Virus record (IMG/VR): IMGVR_UViG_3300027861_000012
Location: 1-32,379 of that record
Strand: one strand, 5' to 3'
DNA from: a virus
DNA: 32,379 nucleotides
Below the pieces are notes generated by a model. It made no database searches. It saw only the letters and a list, made by a program, of their open reading frames with translations, and was not told the DNA's origin. Shown here piece after piece: positions 23,520 to 30,158 of the stretch; within the stretch, counting starts at the first letter, position 1; the number at the start of each line of letters is the position of its first letter. Made by a program: the position numbers and the translations under genes.

Positions 23520-23789
23520 TTAGGACATCCCGGACATGTTTCCCTGCACACTATTCCCAGTGCGACGGACCCATTCCACTTTCACCGGATGTGTGGCATC
23601 CAGCGAATTTCGATGGATGCTCAAAAGTACGTTCGGAGCATGGATCATAATTTCCAGGGCGGCATCTGCCAACCATTGCGGGCTACGCCGGAACACCATG
23701 CAACATGCTTTGAACAACGTCGGGGTTCGATATTCCCCAGTTTGACGCACGTATTTCACAACGATCTTCTCTGCTTGTCTCAATCTCAT
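23520..23789 (-). CDS. Hypothetical basic protein (89 aa)
   Basis: MRLRQAEKIVVKYVRQTGEY begins a small basic protein with conserved-looking hydrophobic stretches. No family recognised. It ends one base before the ParB start and overlaps the next gene by one base. Confidence 0.65.
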   Translation of the reverse strand: MRLRQAEKIVVKYVRQTGEYRTPTLFKACCMVFRRSPQWLADAALEIMIHAPNVLLSIHRNSLDATHPVKVEWVRRTGNSVQGNMSGMS

Positions 23790-24136
23790 CAGTCATCTCC
23801 CATCTCGTCAAATATCCATTCGTGTAGGTGGTCCTCATTCTCTTCCATCCATACCCAAACAGTATGCAACAAAAGGGCCAACCAGCCTGAGTCCAAATCT
23901 TCACCATCTACATGGTACGCTGTTTCCCCATCCCTGGTGTAACCCTCAATCGACCGGATGAGGACATCCGTGAATTCGATCTCAGGAGGCGATCCGGGGT
24001 AGCCTGACCCATCGGGGTAGTACATGACCATTTCTTCGCCTGGGCTGTAGTCGTACTCGACTTCAACCTCAAGAAGCTTCCAAGCCTTGGTGCCGGTCCC
24101 CAGTTCGATTTCAAATTCGATGCTACCGCTGCTCAT
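23789..24136 (-). CDS. Hypothetical acidic protein (115 aa)
   Basis: A very acidic beta-rich protein (IEFEIELGTGTKAWKLLEVE, then a Tyr/Gly-rich loop and a C-terminal acidic helix EENEDHLHEW). Start and stop overlap neighbours (ATGA). No known family; a DNA-mimic role would be speculation. Confidence 0.65.
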   Translation of the reverse strand: MSSGSIEFEIELGTGTKAWKLLEVEVEYDYSPGEEMVMYYPDGSGYPGSPPEIEFTDVLIRSIEGYTRDGETAYHVDGEDLDSGWLALLLHTVWVWMEENEDHLHEWIFDEMGDD

Positions 24137-24417
24137 TCTGGTAGTCCCTCTTCAAGATCGGTCCAAGCCTCAGTGTCATCAACGGGGGTGGCTGGCGGCA
24201 CAGGGATCTCCAGATCATTGCCAGCCGGTACATCATGGATACGAATGGTGACCGGATACTCGGTGCCGTCCCCAAGAGTCAAGAGACCCACTGTCTCTAT
24301 GTCTTGGACCTCTCGTTCAGTGGGGTGAAAACGACTCATGCATCGAGCCCATGCAATCAGTTGCACTCGTTCCTCGAAAATCCTGCGGGCTTCGGCAGGC
24401 GGGTTATCAAATCCCAT
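24133..24417 (-). CDS. Hypothetical protein (94 aa)
   Basis: The start is ATG at 24417 (MGFDNPPAEARRIFEERV). The frame stays open to 24708, but that stretch lies over two other well-supported genes and a promoter, so the longer form is rejected. A helical N-terminus precedes an acidic Pro-rich tail. Function unknown. Confidence 0.65.
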   Translation of the reverse strand: MGFDNPPAEARRIFEERVQLIAWARCMSRFHPTEREVQDIETVGLLTLGDGTEYPVTIRIHDVPAGNDLEIPVPPATPVDDTEAWTDLEEGLPE

Positions 24418-24547
24418 CTTCTTCAAGCTCCTTGGTAATGAGGGCTTCCAATTCGTCCAGTGTAAACCCCTCGGGGTCACAGAACTCCTCAGCAGCCTCG
24501 TGTGTTTGATCTGGTTCAGCAGCAACAACGCGATACGGATCGACCAT
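24407..24547 (-). CDS. Hypothetical acidic small protein (46 aa)
   Basis: ATG at 24547 has GGAGGACCA directly upstream, a strong ribosome site, and follows a promoter-like site at 24594-24567. Sequence MVDPYRVVAAEPDQTHEAAE and on, rich in Glu. First gene of the run that ends with ParB. Confidence 0.65.
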   Translation of the reverse strand: MVDPYRVVAAEPDQTHEAAEEFCDPEGFTLDELEALITKELEEDGI

Positions 24548-24566
24548 TGGTTGGTCCTCCTACTAA

Positions 24567-24594
24567 AACATACCACACTTTCAGGTATTGTCAA
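24567..24594 (-). promoter_or_regulatory. Sigma-70 promoter-like site before the 46-aa gene
   Basis: On the minus strand: TTGACA (24594-24589), a 16-nt spacer ending TGG, then TATGTT (24572-24567). The -35 is exact, the -10 matches 4 of 6. It overlaps the last codons of the upstream gene and lies about 20 nt before the start at 24547. Would transcribe the run towards ParB. Confidence 0.65.
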
Positions 24595-24796
24595 GCCACA
24601 ACCGTTCGATTTCAGGCATAATCTTGTCCCGCTTCGCCCGATCAATAGCTTTAACCCTGGTAACCTCCCCAGGTGGGAAATCATCGGTAAATGCTTCCAA
24701 CCCATCAAGGAGAGTCCGAAAGGTCACTTCCACCGAGACAATTCGCCGTGGGAGCCAGGTTTCGTCTCGCTGAATCTCAATCAAGTAGTATGCCAT
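24581..24796 (-). CDS. Hypothetical protein (71 aa)
   Basis: The start is ATG at 24796 (MAYYLIEIQRDETWLPRR), overlapping the upstream gene by 20 nt; the longer start at 24838 is less likely. No domain recognised. Its 3' end contains a -35 element for the next gene. Confidence 0.6.
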   Translation of the reverse strand: MAYYLIEIQRDETWLPRRIVSVEVTFRTLLDGLEAFTDDFPPGEVTRVKAIDRAKRDKIMPEIERLWLDNT

Positions 24797-25160
24797 CAGG
24801 TCCGTCCAAAACAACAATGATTCGTGCCGACACGCCATCTTCTATGGGAATGTAACCCACAGCATGGAGTTGACCGTCTCTACCATGCGTCCAAGTCTGG
24901 ATACGAAATGCCGACCCTAATTGTTGCCGCAGAACCTGTGCTGCATCTGTTGTTCCTGCCCAATACTTCACGACAAACCCCGCACTGGAGGCCGGGAGAA
25001 TATCATGGGGTATGGCAACATCCAATGGCATTGGCCAATACGGCAACACCTCCAAGAAAGATTGCCCCGCCGCTGTCCATTGTGACGCTTGTTTGAAACA
25101 ACTCTTCGCGTGATCTAACATCACTGCAAAGGTATCTTTGTCAAGTGCAGTTTGGCTCAT
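24777..25160 (-). CDS. Hypothetical protein (127 aa)
   Basis: The start is ATG at 25160 (AGAGGAATACCA upstream). A soluble protein with a helical N-terminus and a beta-rich C-terminus (ARIIVVLDGPDGILLD). No family recognised. Confidence 0.65.
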   Translation of the reverse strand: MSQTALDKDTFAVMLDHAKSCFKQASQWTAAGQSFLEVLPYWPMPLDVAIPHDILPASSAGFVVKYWAGTTDAAQVLRQQLGSAFRIQTWTHGRDGQLHAVGYIPIEDGVSARIIVVLDGPDGILLD

Positions 25161-25485
25161 TGGTATTCCTCTCAAAAACAAGTGTTCGCATGTCTTCCAA
25201 ATGGGCTTTCATCGCCCGTACTGTATCGCTGTGGTCGCGTGACTCAGCGGGGCGTACCCCTGCATCCCATAGTGTGTCCATGAGTACCTGAGCTTCCTGG
25301 TCATCCAAGACAAAGGCTGGCGGTGTGTAGTTCCCCTGGCACTCATCTCTTGGTTTTGTTTCAAGGGTGACATTGGTAACTATCATCTCAGGACAGTCGG
25401 CTTTGCCAGTCAAGATGTAGATGCAAGTCGCCTGCTGTGCCATGTCATACTGGGCATAGAAACGTGTATTCAGTCGGTTAAACAT
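25141..25485 (-). CDS. Hypothetical protein (114 aa)
   Basis: ATG at 25485 has CAGGAG upstream. The C-terminal half (DDQEAQVLMDTLWDAGVRPA ... MKAHLEDMRTLVF) resembles a small helical module I recall from phage proteins of unknown role, but no name can be given. Confidence 0.65.
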   Translation of the reverse strand: MFNRLNTRFYAQYDMAQQATCIYILTGKADCPEMIVTNVTLETKPRDECQGNYTPPAFVLDDQEAQVLMDTLWDAGVRPAESRDHSDTVRAMKAHLEDMRTLVFERNTNEPNCT

Positions 25486-25503
25486 CAGGAAACTCCTGTA
25501 TCA

Positions 25504-25800
25504 TTATTGGGCCACACATAACTCGCTGTACCGGCAATAACGGTCATGGATTTTACACCAGTCTCGTGACATGGGGTCATCAGTTACGGTACGATTTTGA
25601 CAACTGATTTGTCCGCTGTAGTCTGTCTCGAATTCAGTAGCCTTCATGGACTTGGGTATGTATGGTCGGTTCTCTCGGCAACCGTCTTTCCAATTGGCCA
25701 CAGGTTCAATGTTCTCGCCATGTTGACCACAACTGTAACAGATCCATCCGTCTTCAACGATGGTAACCGGTCGATTGCAATGCCAACATAAAAGGATCAT
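25504..25800 (-). CDS. Zinc-ribbon protein (98 aa)
   Basis: The start is ATG at 25800, overlapping the Thg1 stop as ATGA. CWHCNRPV ... WICYSCGQHG (5-26) is a classic zinc ribbon. A second set of Cys/His residues near the C-terminus (WCKIHDRYCRYSELC) may bind another metal. It follows Thg1 directly and could be a partner, but no function is known. Confidence 0.65.
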   Translation of the reverse strand: MILLCWHCNRPVTIVEDGWICYSCGQHGENIEPVANWKDGCRENRPYIPKSMKATEFETDYSGQISCQNRTVTDDPMSRDWCKIHDRYCRYSELCVAQ

Positions 25801-26519
25801 AGCGGCATCACCCTTTCCCAACGGTTGCTAATCTCTCCAAAGCCAGGCAGCACAGCTTCATTGATCTCGATCCCAGATTTGCCAATACCCCAGTCTGATT
25901 TTTTCAAAAGGAAAGTACCATTCTTGGCAACATCATCAAGGTGTGCCCAATTGACACCCTCGTTGTGCAACATCTCATGCATATCGGCTTGAGTCTTTTT
26001 GTGTAGCTGCTTGTGGGAGAAGTGGGCTCCGGCAAGCATCTGCACCGAGTTACGCTTCCAGTCGAGTGCCCGAGCCAGGAAGTAGTTGACTACTTCATCC
26101 TCTGGGATATTGAAAGCACGCGCATCAAAGACCGCCGGGGTCGTTATGCCCATGAGACGCATGTTGCGACCGAAATTTGCAGTCATCAGGGCTGCGGAGA
26201 TGCTCTCCACCTTGTTCTGCACATAACCGAACCAAGCATCCGTATCCAGGTTGTCATAGTCTGTGAGAACAAAACTGGCTTCATCGCTCTGAACATAGCC
26301 CATCTTGAAACCCTGCATCTCGTTGGCTACCCCGATGGCTGCACCTTGCATGGATTCAATGAGCTTGTAATCAAACGGCTTCTTGAACCCATGTTGTTTA
26401 GTGAATGTGTGAAACGCTCGGCCATCGACGCGCACAATCACAGGGGTGCGGCGAGTAAGGAACCGGCGAGCCGGTAACTCGTAGTTACGCTTCATGCGGT
26501 CCATGATGGATTCACTCAT
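25797..26519 (-). CDS. tRNA-His guanylyltransferase-like 3'-5' polymerase (Thg1 superfamily)
   Basis: Thg1 and Thg1-like proteins add nucleotides to RNA 5' ends in the 3'-to-5' direction, maturing tRNA-His or repairing truncated tRNAs. The 240-residue protein has the catalytic VIVRVDGRAFHTFTK (27-41, metal Asp32), GYVQSDEASFVL (74-85, Asp79), the FDARAFNIP block (131-139) and ARALDWKRNSV (149-159). Bacterial and phage members are usually repair-type Thg1-like proteins rather than true His enzymes, but this one cannot be placed by eye. With RtcB and phage tRNAs it suggests tRNA maintenance during infection. Overlaps the HNH remnant (ATGA). Confidence 0.93.
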   Translation of the reverse strand: MSESIMDRMKRNYELPARRFLTRRTPVIVRVDGRAFHTFTKQHGFKKPFDYKLIESMQGAAIGVANEMQGFKMGYVQSDEASFVLTDYDNLDTDAWFGYVQNKVESISAALMTANFGRNMRLMGITTPAVFDARAFNIPEDEVVNYFLARALDWKRNSVQMLAGAHFSHKQLHKKTQADMHEMLHNEGVNWAHLDDVAKNGTFLLKKSDWGIGKSGIEINEAVLPGFGEISNRWERVMPL

Positions 26520-26782
26520 ATCAAGCCTCCCTGTAGGTAAAAACGATTATCACAAGCATGACATACCTGTTGGTCCCCAGGATCAACACCATAATGCAGC
26601 TTGTAAGCAACCCTATGAGCATAGAAAATGGCTGACTGACCACCGATTCCAACCTGCCCGTAACCAACTCCTTGTTTGATAGATGCTGTCCAGTTCCAAC
26701 AATTTCCATTTGATTGCTGATCAACTTTAGCCCAAAACCGTTGAACTTCTTCGTCAGTCATGTTTGGAATTGGTTTACTCAT
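26516..26782 (-). pseudogene. Truncated HNH endonuclease (88 aa)
   Basis: The start is ATG at 26782 (GAGGATAGC upstream). The sequence NCWNWTASIKQGVGYGQVG ... YAHRVAYKLHYGV ... VCHACDN matches the HNH family common as homing endonucleases. The frame then ends within YLQGGLI, before the expected C-x-NP-x-HL-xx-GT part, so the second His and the Asn of the active site are missing. It is probably a decayed or very short HNH protein; it may still be translated. It lies beside a tRNA gene, a frequent site for such elements. Confidence 0.7.
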
Positions 26783-26794
26783 GCTATCCTCAAG

Positions 26795-26868
26795 CTCCGG
26801 AGGCTGGACTCGAACCAGCAACCCCACGGGTAACAGCCGTGTACTCTACGCAATTGAGCTACTCCGGA
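26795..26868 (-). tRNA. tRNA-Asn (GTT)
   Basis: A full cloverleaf on the minus strand: acceptor TCCGGAG pairs with CTCCGGA, anticodon stem CACGG/CCGTG encloses loop CTGTTAC (anticodon GTT), and the T arm is GCTGG-TTCGAGT-CCAGC. Discriminator G; the 3' CCA is not encoded. Confidence 0.92.
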
Positions 26869-26880
26869 ATATGACTCGAC

Positions 26881-26991
26881 TTAAAGAGCCAGCAGGTTAA
26901 AAAACAAATCAACAAGCCCGTAGACTACAGCTACGTACCCAACCACGGCCGCAATGGACCACAACGCAATCAGTTTCCATGATATTCTCAT
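26881..26991 (-). CDS. Tiny membrane protein (36 aa)
   Basis: MRISWKLIALWSIAAVVGYV starts a strongly hydrophobic peptide with one or two helices. AAGGAGAATC precedes the ATG, which overlaps the previous stop as ATGA. It ends just before tRNA-Asn. Function unknown. Confidence 0.65.
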   Translation of the reverse strand: MRISWKLIALWSIAAVVGYVAVVYGLVDLFFNLLAL

Positions 26992-27242
26992 GATTCTCCT
27001 TGTTCAGTGAGTTGGCGCTGCACCACAACAGTGCGGCCAAGCTCGGTGATACTGACTTTCTTGCCACTCTCTTTGATGCCTTTCACCACGGCATAAGGCC
27101 CTCTGCTGCTCCATTCGTCTTCCTGAATGACCACGGCAGTCACCGTCAAGTGACTCATCCAGAGAGATGAGCCCTGGCGGCCGGGGTAAACCAATAGGTC
27201 GCCCACCTTGATCTCTTGTTCAAAGTAATCTCGGGCAACCAC
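26988..27242 (-). CDS. Hypothetical beta-rich protein (84 aa), paralogue of the protein at 9445-9702
   Basis: The start is probably GTG at 27242, because a stop lies a few codons upstream in frame; no good ribosome site is seen. DYFEQEIKVGDLLVYPG ... HLTVTAVVI ... KKVSITELGRTVVV matches the layout of the 85-aa protein at 9445. The shared 'KVGD' pattern resembles SH3-like barrels. Function unknown. Confidence 0.6.
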   Translation of the reverse strand: MVARDYFEQEIKVGDLLVYPGRQGSSLWMSHLTVTAVVIQEDEWSSRGPYAVVKGIKESGKKVSITELGRTVVVQRQLTEQGES

Positions 27243-27264
27243 AGCCGGGCATCAAGCAAATTGA

Positions 27265-27771
27265 TCATAATGATTCCTTCACAGAAAAGGTAACAGTTCT
27301 TGGGGAGAAACACTCTGTCTCGTTACACAGTGCATATCGGATGGTGCCGCTGATGATCAGCGGGTTCTTACTCAGTCTGGTGATAGGGGCGTTGCAAGTC
27401 ACCTGCCCGGTGTGGTAATAGACCAAGTCTCCACGTATCACAGTCATCAATGGAGGCGGGCCGATAGTCTGAAACTCGCCCACCGTGTATTTCGCTGACC
27501 GGTTTGGGGTGACCTTCAACGGGCTGGCATGGCTGCCCGTTTCCTGCCCAAATGAACACAGCATCATGTTCTCTGGGATCGTGATGCGAATCCACAGGTA
27601 TGGTGGCTGGGAGCCCTCTGCATCCGATATGAATGCTTGAACATCAAATGGGGCTGTGGTTATTTCTGGCTCAGCAGCGTTTGAAAGACCCACAACCATG
27701 GCCATCATAGCCATAACCAATGCGAGCCCAAGACCTACAAAAATGTCGCCACACTGTTGCTTGGTGATCAT
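27265..27771 (-). CDS. Secreted protein resembling the DsbD N-terminal domain (168 aa)
   Basis: The start is ATG at 27771, overlapping the radical SAM stop (ATGA); the longer frame copies radical SAM DNA. A signal peptide or anchor covers 9-33 (FVGLGLALVMAMMAMVVGLS). The mature part ends with GTIRYALCNETECFSPRTV (Cys149 and Cys154), which recalls the Y-x-A-C-x(4)-C-x-P pair of the DsbD N-terminal (DsbC-like) domain that carries disulfide exchange outside the cytoplasm. The immunoglobulin-like strands fit that. The match is by eye and could be to another Ig-like family. A redox role in the envelope is inferred. Confidence 0.6.
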   Translation of the reverse strand: MITKQQCGDIFVGLGLALVMAMMAMVVGLSNAAEPEITTAPFDVQAFISDAEGSQPPYLWIRITIPENMMLCSFGQETGSHASPLKVTPNRSAKYTVGEFQTIGPPPLMTVIRGDLVYYHTGQVTCNAPITRLSKNPLIISGTIRYALCNETECFSPRTVTFSVKESL

Positions 27772-28601
27772 AGCAGGGTTGCTCCCTTGTGCTGCCAAGA
27801 ATATGCGATCCGTCCGTCTGGGAAATAGATCAACTGCCGTTGTTGATCCGGGTTGGTTGATTCGGTGAGACAGTTGGTAATGGCGATGTTCTGGCCGTGA
27901 TAATCGTACACCCGTGCCCCATGTGGAAGATGCAAGAGTTGGATGGCCCCGTATTGTTGCAAGCAATTCTCTAACTGATCAAGTTTGAGAAAGTTGTCCT
28001 TATTCCATTGCGAATCACCGCCAAGCTCACGTAGCGTGACTTGATGTACCGAGGGTTGCCCCGCACAGGCTGATAACATCCTGAGCATCTGCCTGGTGGA
28101 TTCACCTACCTCTGGTGGATGATCAAAGGCCGTCTTGGTGACAATCACTGAAAGGCGAGTAGAGAAGCCAATGTCCCGAAGCTCGGCACAGAAACTCAAC
28201 GGGTTGGGTACATCGGCCTGCATGATGCTGTTATTGATTGTCCGGTCAGCGTGACATACTGAGAGAGCTACACGCGATAGCCCCGCATCATAGAGTTCCT
28301 TGGCATACCCTGCGTCCTCGGCCAACTTGATACCGTTGGTCTGAAGAGTGATGATTGGAAACCCAGCGGCATAAAGTTGCTTGGTGATCATGCCCAGCCC
28401 GGTGCGATCCAAGGTGGGTTCACCGATTCCGGTGATGATCACTTCATCAAATCCACGCGCAAGCCGGATCGCGGTCTCCAACCTACGATAGTTGTAGGAG
28501 ACCTTCTCCGGTTTGTTGCATGTGATCTTGGAGACACAGAACTTGCAATTTGCATTGCAAGCTCTGTCCCCCACGACTACGCTGAAGGTTTCAAACTTCA
28601 T
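27768..28601 (-). CDS. Radical SAM enzyme (277 aa)
   Basis: Radical SAM enzymes cleave S-adenosylmethionine at a [4Fe-4S] cluster to start radical chemistry. The cluster motif CNANCKFC (Cys15, Cys19, Cys22) and the AdoMet motif IITGIGEPTL (about 55-64) are intact, and LQTNGIKLAED follows as in MoaA-like folds. No second cluster motif (SPASM) is clear, although Cys residues occur near the C-terminus. No substrate can be named. The start is at 28601, where the stop of the VWA gene overlaps by one base (TGATG); GGAG upstream. Confidence 0.87.
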   Translation of the reverse strand: MKFETFSVVVGDRACNANCKFCVSKITCNKPEKVSYNYRRLETAIRLARGFDEVIITGIGEPTLDRTGLGMITKQLYAAGFPIITLQTNGIKLAEDAGYAKELYDAGLSRVALSVCHADRTINNSIMQADVPNPLSFCAELRDIGFSTRLSVIVTKTAFDHPPEVGESTRQMLRMLSACAGQPSVHQVTLRELGGDSQWNKDNFLKLDQLENCLQQYGAIQLLHLPHGARVYDYHGQNIAITNCLTESTNPDQQRQLIYFPDGRIAYSWQHKGATLL

Positions 28602-29251
28602 CAGCACTTCTCCTCGATACCTTTGACGGCCGCACATGCACCGACTCGGTCCCCACTACGGAGCATCCCGGTAGCTAGGCTGATCCCAGAGAAGGTCTGC
28701 CGAGTACCTCTTTGGGAATCCTTGTAGGTCGCAGCCAAGGCTGTGTCCATGCCGAGTTTCGCACCGGCCAAGCAGGCATCTTGGTTAGCGGCCGTGAACA
28801 CGAATTCCCACTGGTACGCATCCCGTTGGTGTTCCACCATCTCACGTACACGGGGTGGTGAGTATTTTTCGCTATCGTTTTCTTCACCGTCTGTCATGAT
28901 CGCAAAGATGACCTTGCTTGGGCGGTGTGCCGGAAGCATACCAGCCAACCGAATGCCAACCTTGTCGATGGTGCTGCCGATGGCATCTCGCAGGGCTGTC
29001 CAACCACGGATGACATAAGTCCTGGCCGTCAGAGGCTCGATGCTGTTAATGTCACGGTTAGCGAAGATCGTTCGCTGTTGCCCGTGTGTGGAAAACTGGA
29101 TCAGTGTGACAAGGCATTCGCCCGGCAATTTCTTCTGGTCTTCGATCAACATGTTGAAGCCTTCAATGACTTCATCTCTGACTTTGTTCATGGACGTTGA
29201 AGCATCCAAGATAACGATCAGTTCAGTAAGATTAGGATCGGTAGTAAGCAT
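28601..29251 (-). CDS. von Willebrand factor A-domain protein (216 aa)
   Basis: A cytoplasmic VWA domain with an intact metal-ion-dependent adhesion site: ILDASTSM (Asp16, Ser18, Ser20), GWTALRDAIG (Thr85) and IMTDGEEND (Asp121). Such proteins bind partner proteins through a bound Mg/Mn. The correct start is ATG at 29251 with AGGAG upstream; the frame further upstream only reads the tRNA-Thr gene. It precedes the radical SAM gene with a one-base overlap, so the two are probably translated together. Confidence 0.87.
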   Translation of the reverse strand: MLTTDPNLTELIVILDASTSMNKVRDEVIEGFNMLIEDQKKLPGECLVTLIQFSTHGQQRTIFANRDINSIEPLTARTYVIRGWTALRDAIGSTIDKVGIRLAGMLPAHRPSKVIFAIMTDGEENDSEKYSPPRVREMVEHQRDAYQWEFVFTAANQDACLAGAKLGMDTALAATYKDSQRGTRQTFSGISLATGMLRSGDRVGACAAVKGIEEKC

Positions 29252-29274
29252 TGGTACTCTCCTGGGTCTAATGG

Positions 29275-29347
29275 AGCCGCCGGTGGGACTCGAACCCACA
29301 ACCTTCGGATTACAAATCCGACGCTCTGCCAATTGAGCTACAGCGGC
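29275..29347 (-). tRNA. tRNA-Thr (TGT)
   Basis: A full cloverleaf: acceptor GCCGCTG/CGGCGGC (one G-T pair), D arm GCTCAATTGGCAGAGC, anticodon stem TCGGA/TCCGA around TTTGTAA (anticodon TGT), T arm GTGGG-TTCGAGT-CCCAC. No 3' CCA encoded. It lies in the 100-nt space between the VWA gene and the 101-aa gene. Confidence 0.94.
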
Positions 29348-29352
29348 GATGA

Positions 29353-29658
29353 TTACATGACGGGCATCCGAACACGGTATTCGTACAAACCGGGGACAAC
29401 CTTGTTACCCAGTGTTACTTTGCGGCGATCCACAATATAGCTGCCAAACTTCTCTTTGCGGAGGTCACGTAGTCGGGCTGACACACTGGGAGTGGTCGCT
29501 GCCCTACCCACTGCATTCAGTCTGTTCTGAATGTCCTCCAGTGTATGCCACATACTGTCATCCATGATCTCAAAGACAGCCAGAAGCTGACCGCGCAAAC
29601 GGGGTTGATCTGCCGTCTGAAGTGTGGCACCATCAAAGGTCGCATCGGGGAGTGACAT
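29353..29658 (-). CDS. Winged-helix-like DNA-binding protein (101 aa)
   Basis: LRGQLLAVFEIMDDSMWHTL ... ATTPSVSARLRDLRKEKFGS ... LGNKVVPGLYEYRV has a helix-turn-helix with a following beta wing, and SVSARLRDLRKE is a good recognition helix. It may regulate transcription or bind DNA ends. AAAGG precedes the ATG. The family is not certain. Confidence 0.65.
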   Translation of the reverse strand: MSLPDATFDGATLQTADQPRLRGQLLAVFEIMDDSMWHTLEDIQNRLNAVGRAATTPSVSARLRDLRKEKFGSYIVDRRKVTLGNKVVPGLYEYRVRMPVM

Positions 29659-29677
29659 AATAGCCTTTCAAAGGGGT

Positions 29678-30139
29678 TCAATTGATACAGGGAGTCTTCT
29701 TGTCTTCGTTTTGGTCTCGCCATATGGCCTGACATTCCGTATCACAGAAATACAGATTTCGCCCAAAGCCAGCCGTGTAGATGACACCTTCGGTCTCAGG
29801 GTATTCTTCGTGGCAGTATTCGCAACACTTAGTGGAACTGTCGTCCCATACATCAAGCGGATGGAGTTCAATCAGTCGGGGTAGATAGTTACCCCACTCG
29901 TCTGTTCCAACCGGGAACGGATTCACTACATGGAACGCATTCCATAGCGCGTCAAGCAAGCAGGGGTGATCATTGCTATCGGCAACACCTTCGTACCCGT
30001 GGCCAGGAATCACGAAGCTCTCGAATGTGAACCAGAAATCCTCGAATGTGAACCAGAAATCCTCGTAATGCGGGGCCTTGTTAGGCGATCCAACATTACG
30101 TCGAACGCACGCTGTGTACCTGTACTGCTGATCGCCCAT
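29678..30139 (-). CDS. Hypothetical protein with FCS-like zinc finger (153 aa)
   Basis: The C-terminus has CCEYCHEEYPE ... YFCDTECQAIW, an FCS/TRASH-type zinc finger common in phage small proteins. Near residues 27-46 the motif EDFWFTF occurs twice in a row because of an exact 21-nt duplication (30020-30061). The start is ATG at 30139 with AAGGGAAG upstream. Function unknown. Confidence 0.65.
   Translation of the reverse strand: MGDQQYRYTACVRRNVGSPNKAPHYEDFWFTFEDFWFTFESFVIPGHGYEGVADSNDHPCLLDALWNAFHVVNPFPVGTDEWGNYLPRLIELHPLDVWDDSSTKCCEYCHEEYPETEGVIYTAGFGRNLYFCDTECQAIWRDQNEDKKTPCIN
30020..30061. repeat. Exact 21-bp tandem duplication within a gene
   Basis: Two identical 21-nt units (30020-30040 and 30041-30061) duplicate seven codons in frame. 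A third partial copy begins after 30061. Confidence 0.85.
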
Positions 30140-30158
30140 AGTCTTCCCTTGTAGTAAG

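Noticed and set aside
24133-24708. 191-aa frame covering 24133-24708
   Set aside because: Its N-terminal half overlaps the 46-aa gene, the 71-aa gene and a promoter. The ATG at 24417 fits better.
26516-26827. Longer HNH protein starting MGLLVRVQPPE
   Set aside because: The extension reads tRNA-Asn. The ATG at 26782 is used.
27161-27268. Short frame from ATG at 27268 (about 36 residues)
   Set aside because: It overlaps the better-supported 84-aa gene, which has a paralogue in the window.
28601-29332. Longer VWA protein starting MAERRICNPKVVGSS
   Set aside because: The extension is a translation of tRNA-Thr, a well-known false start. The ATG at 29251 has a ribosome site and begins the VWA domain.
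29040-29336. Plus-strand frame ending VGLEPTTFGLQIRRSAN
   Set aside because: Antisense of the VWA gene and tRNA-Thr; the ending is a typical tRNA artefact.
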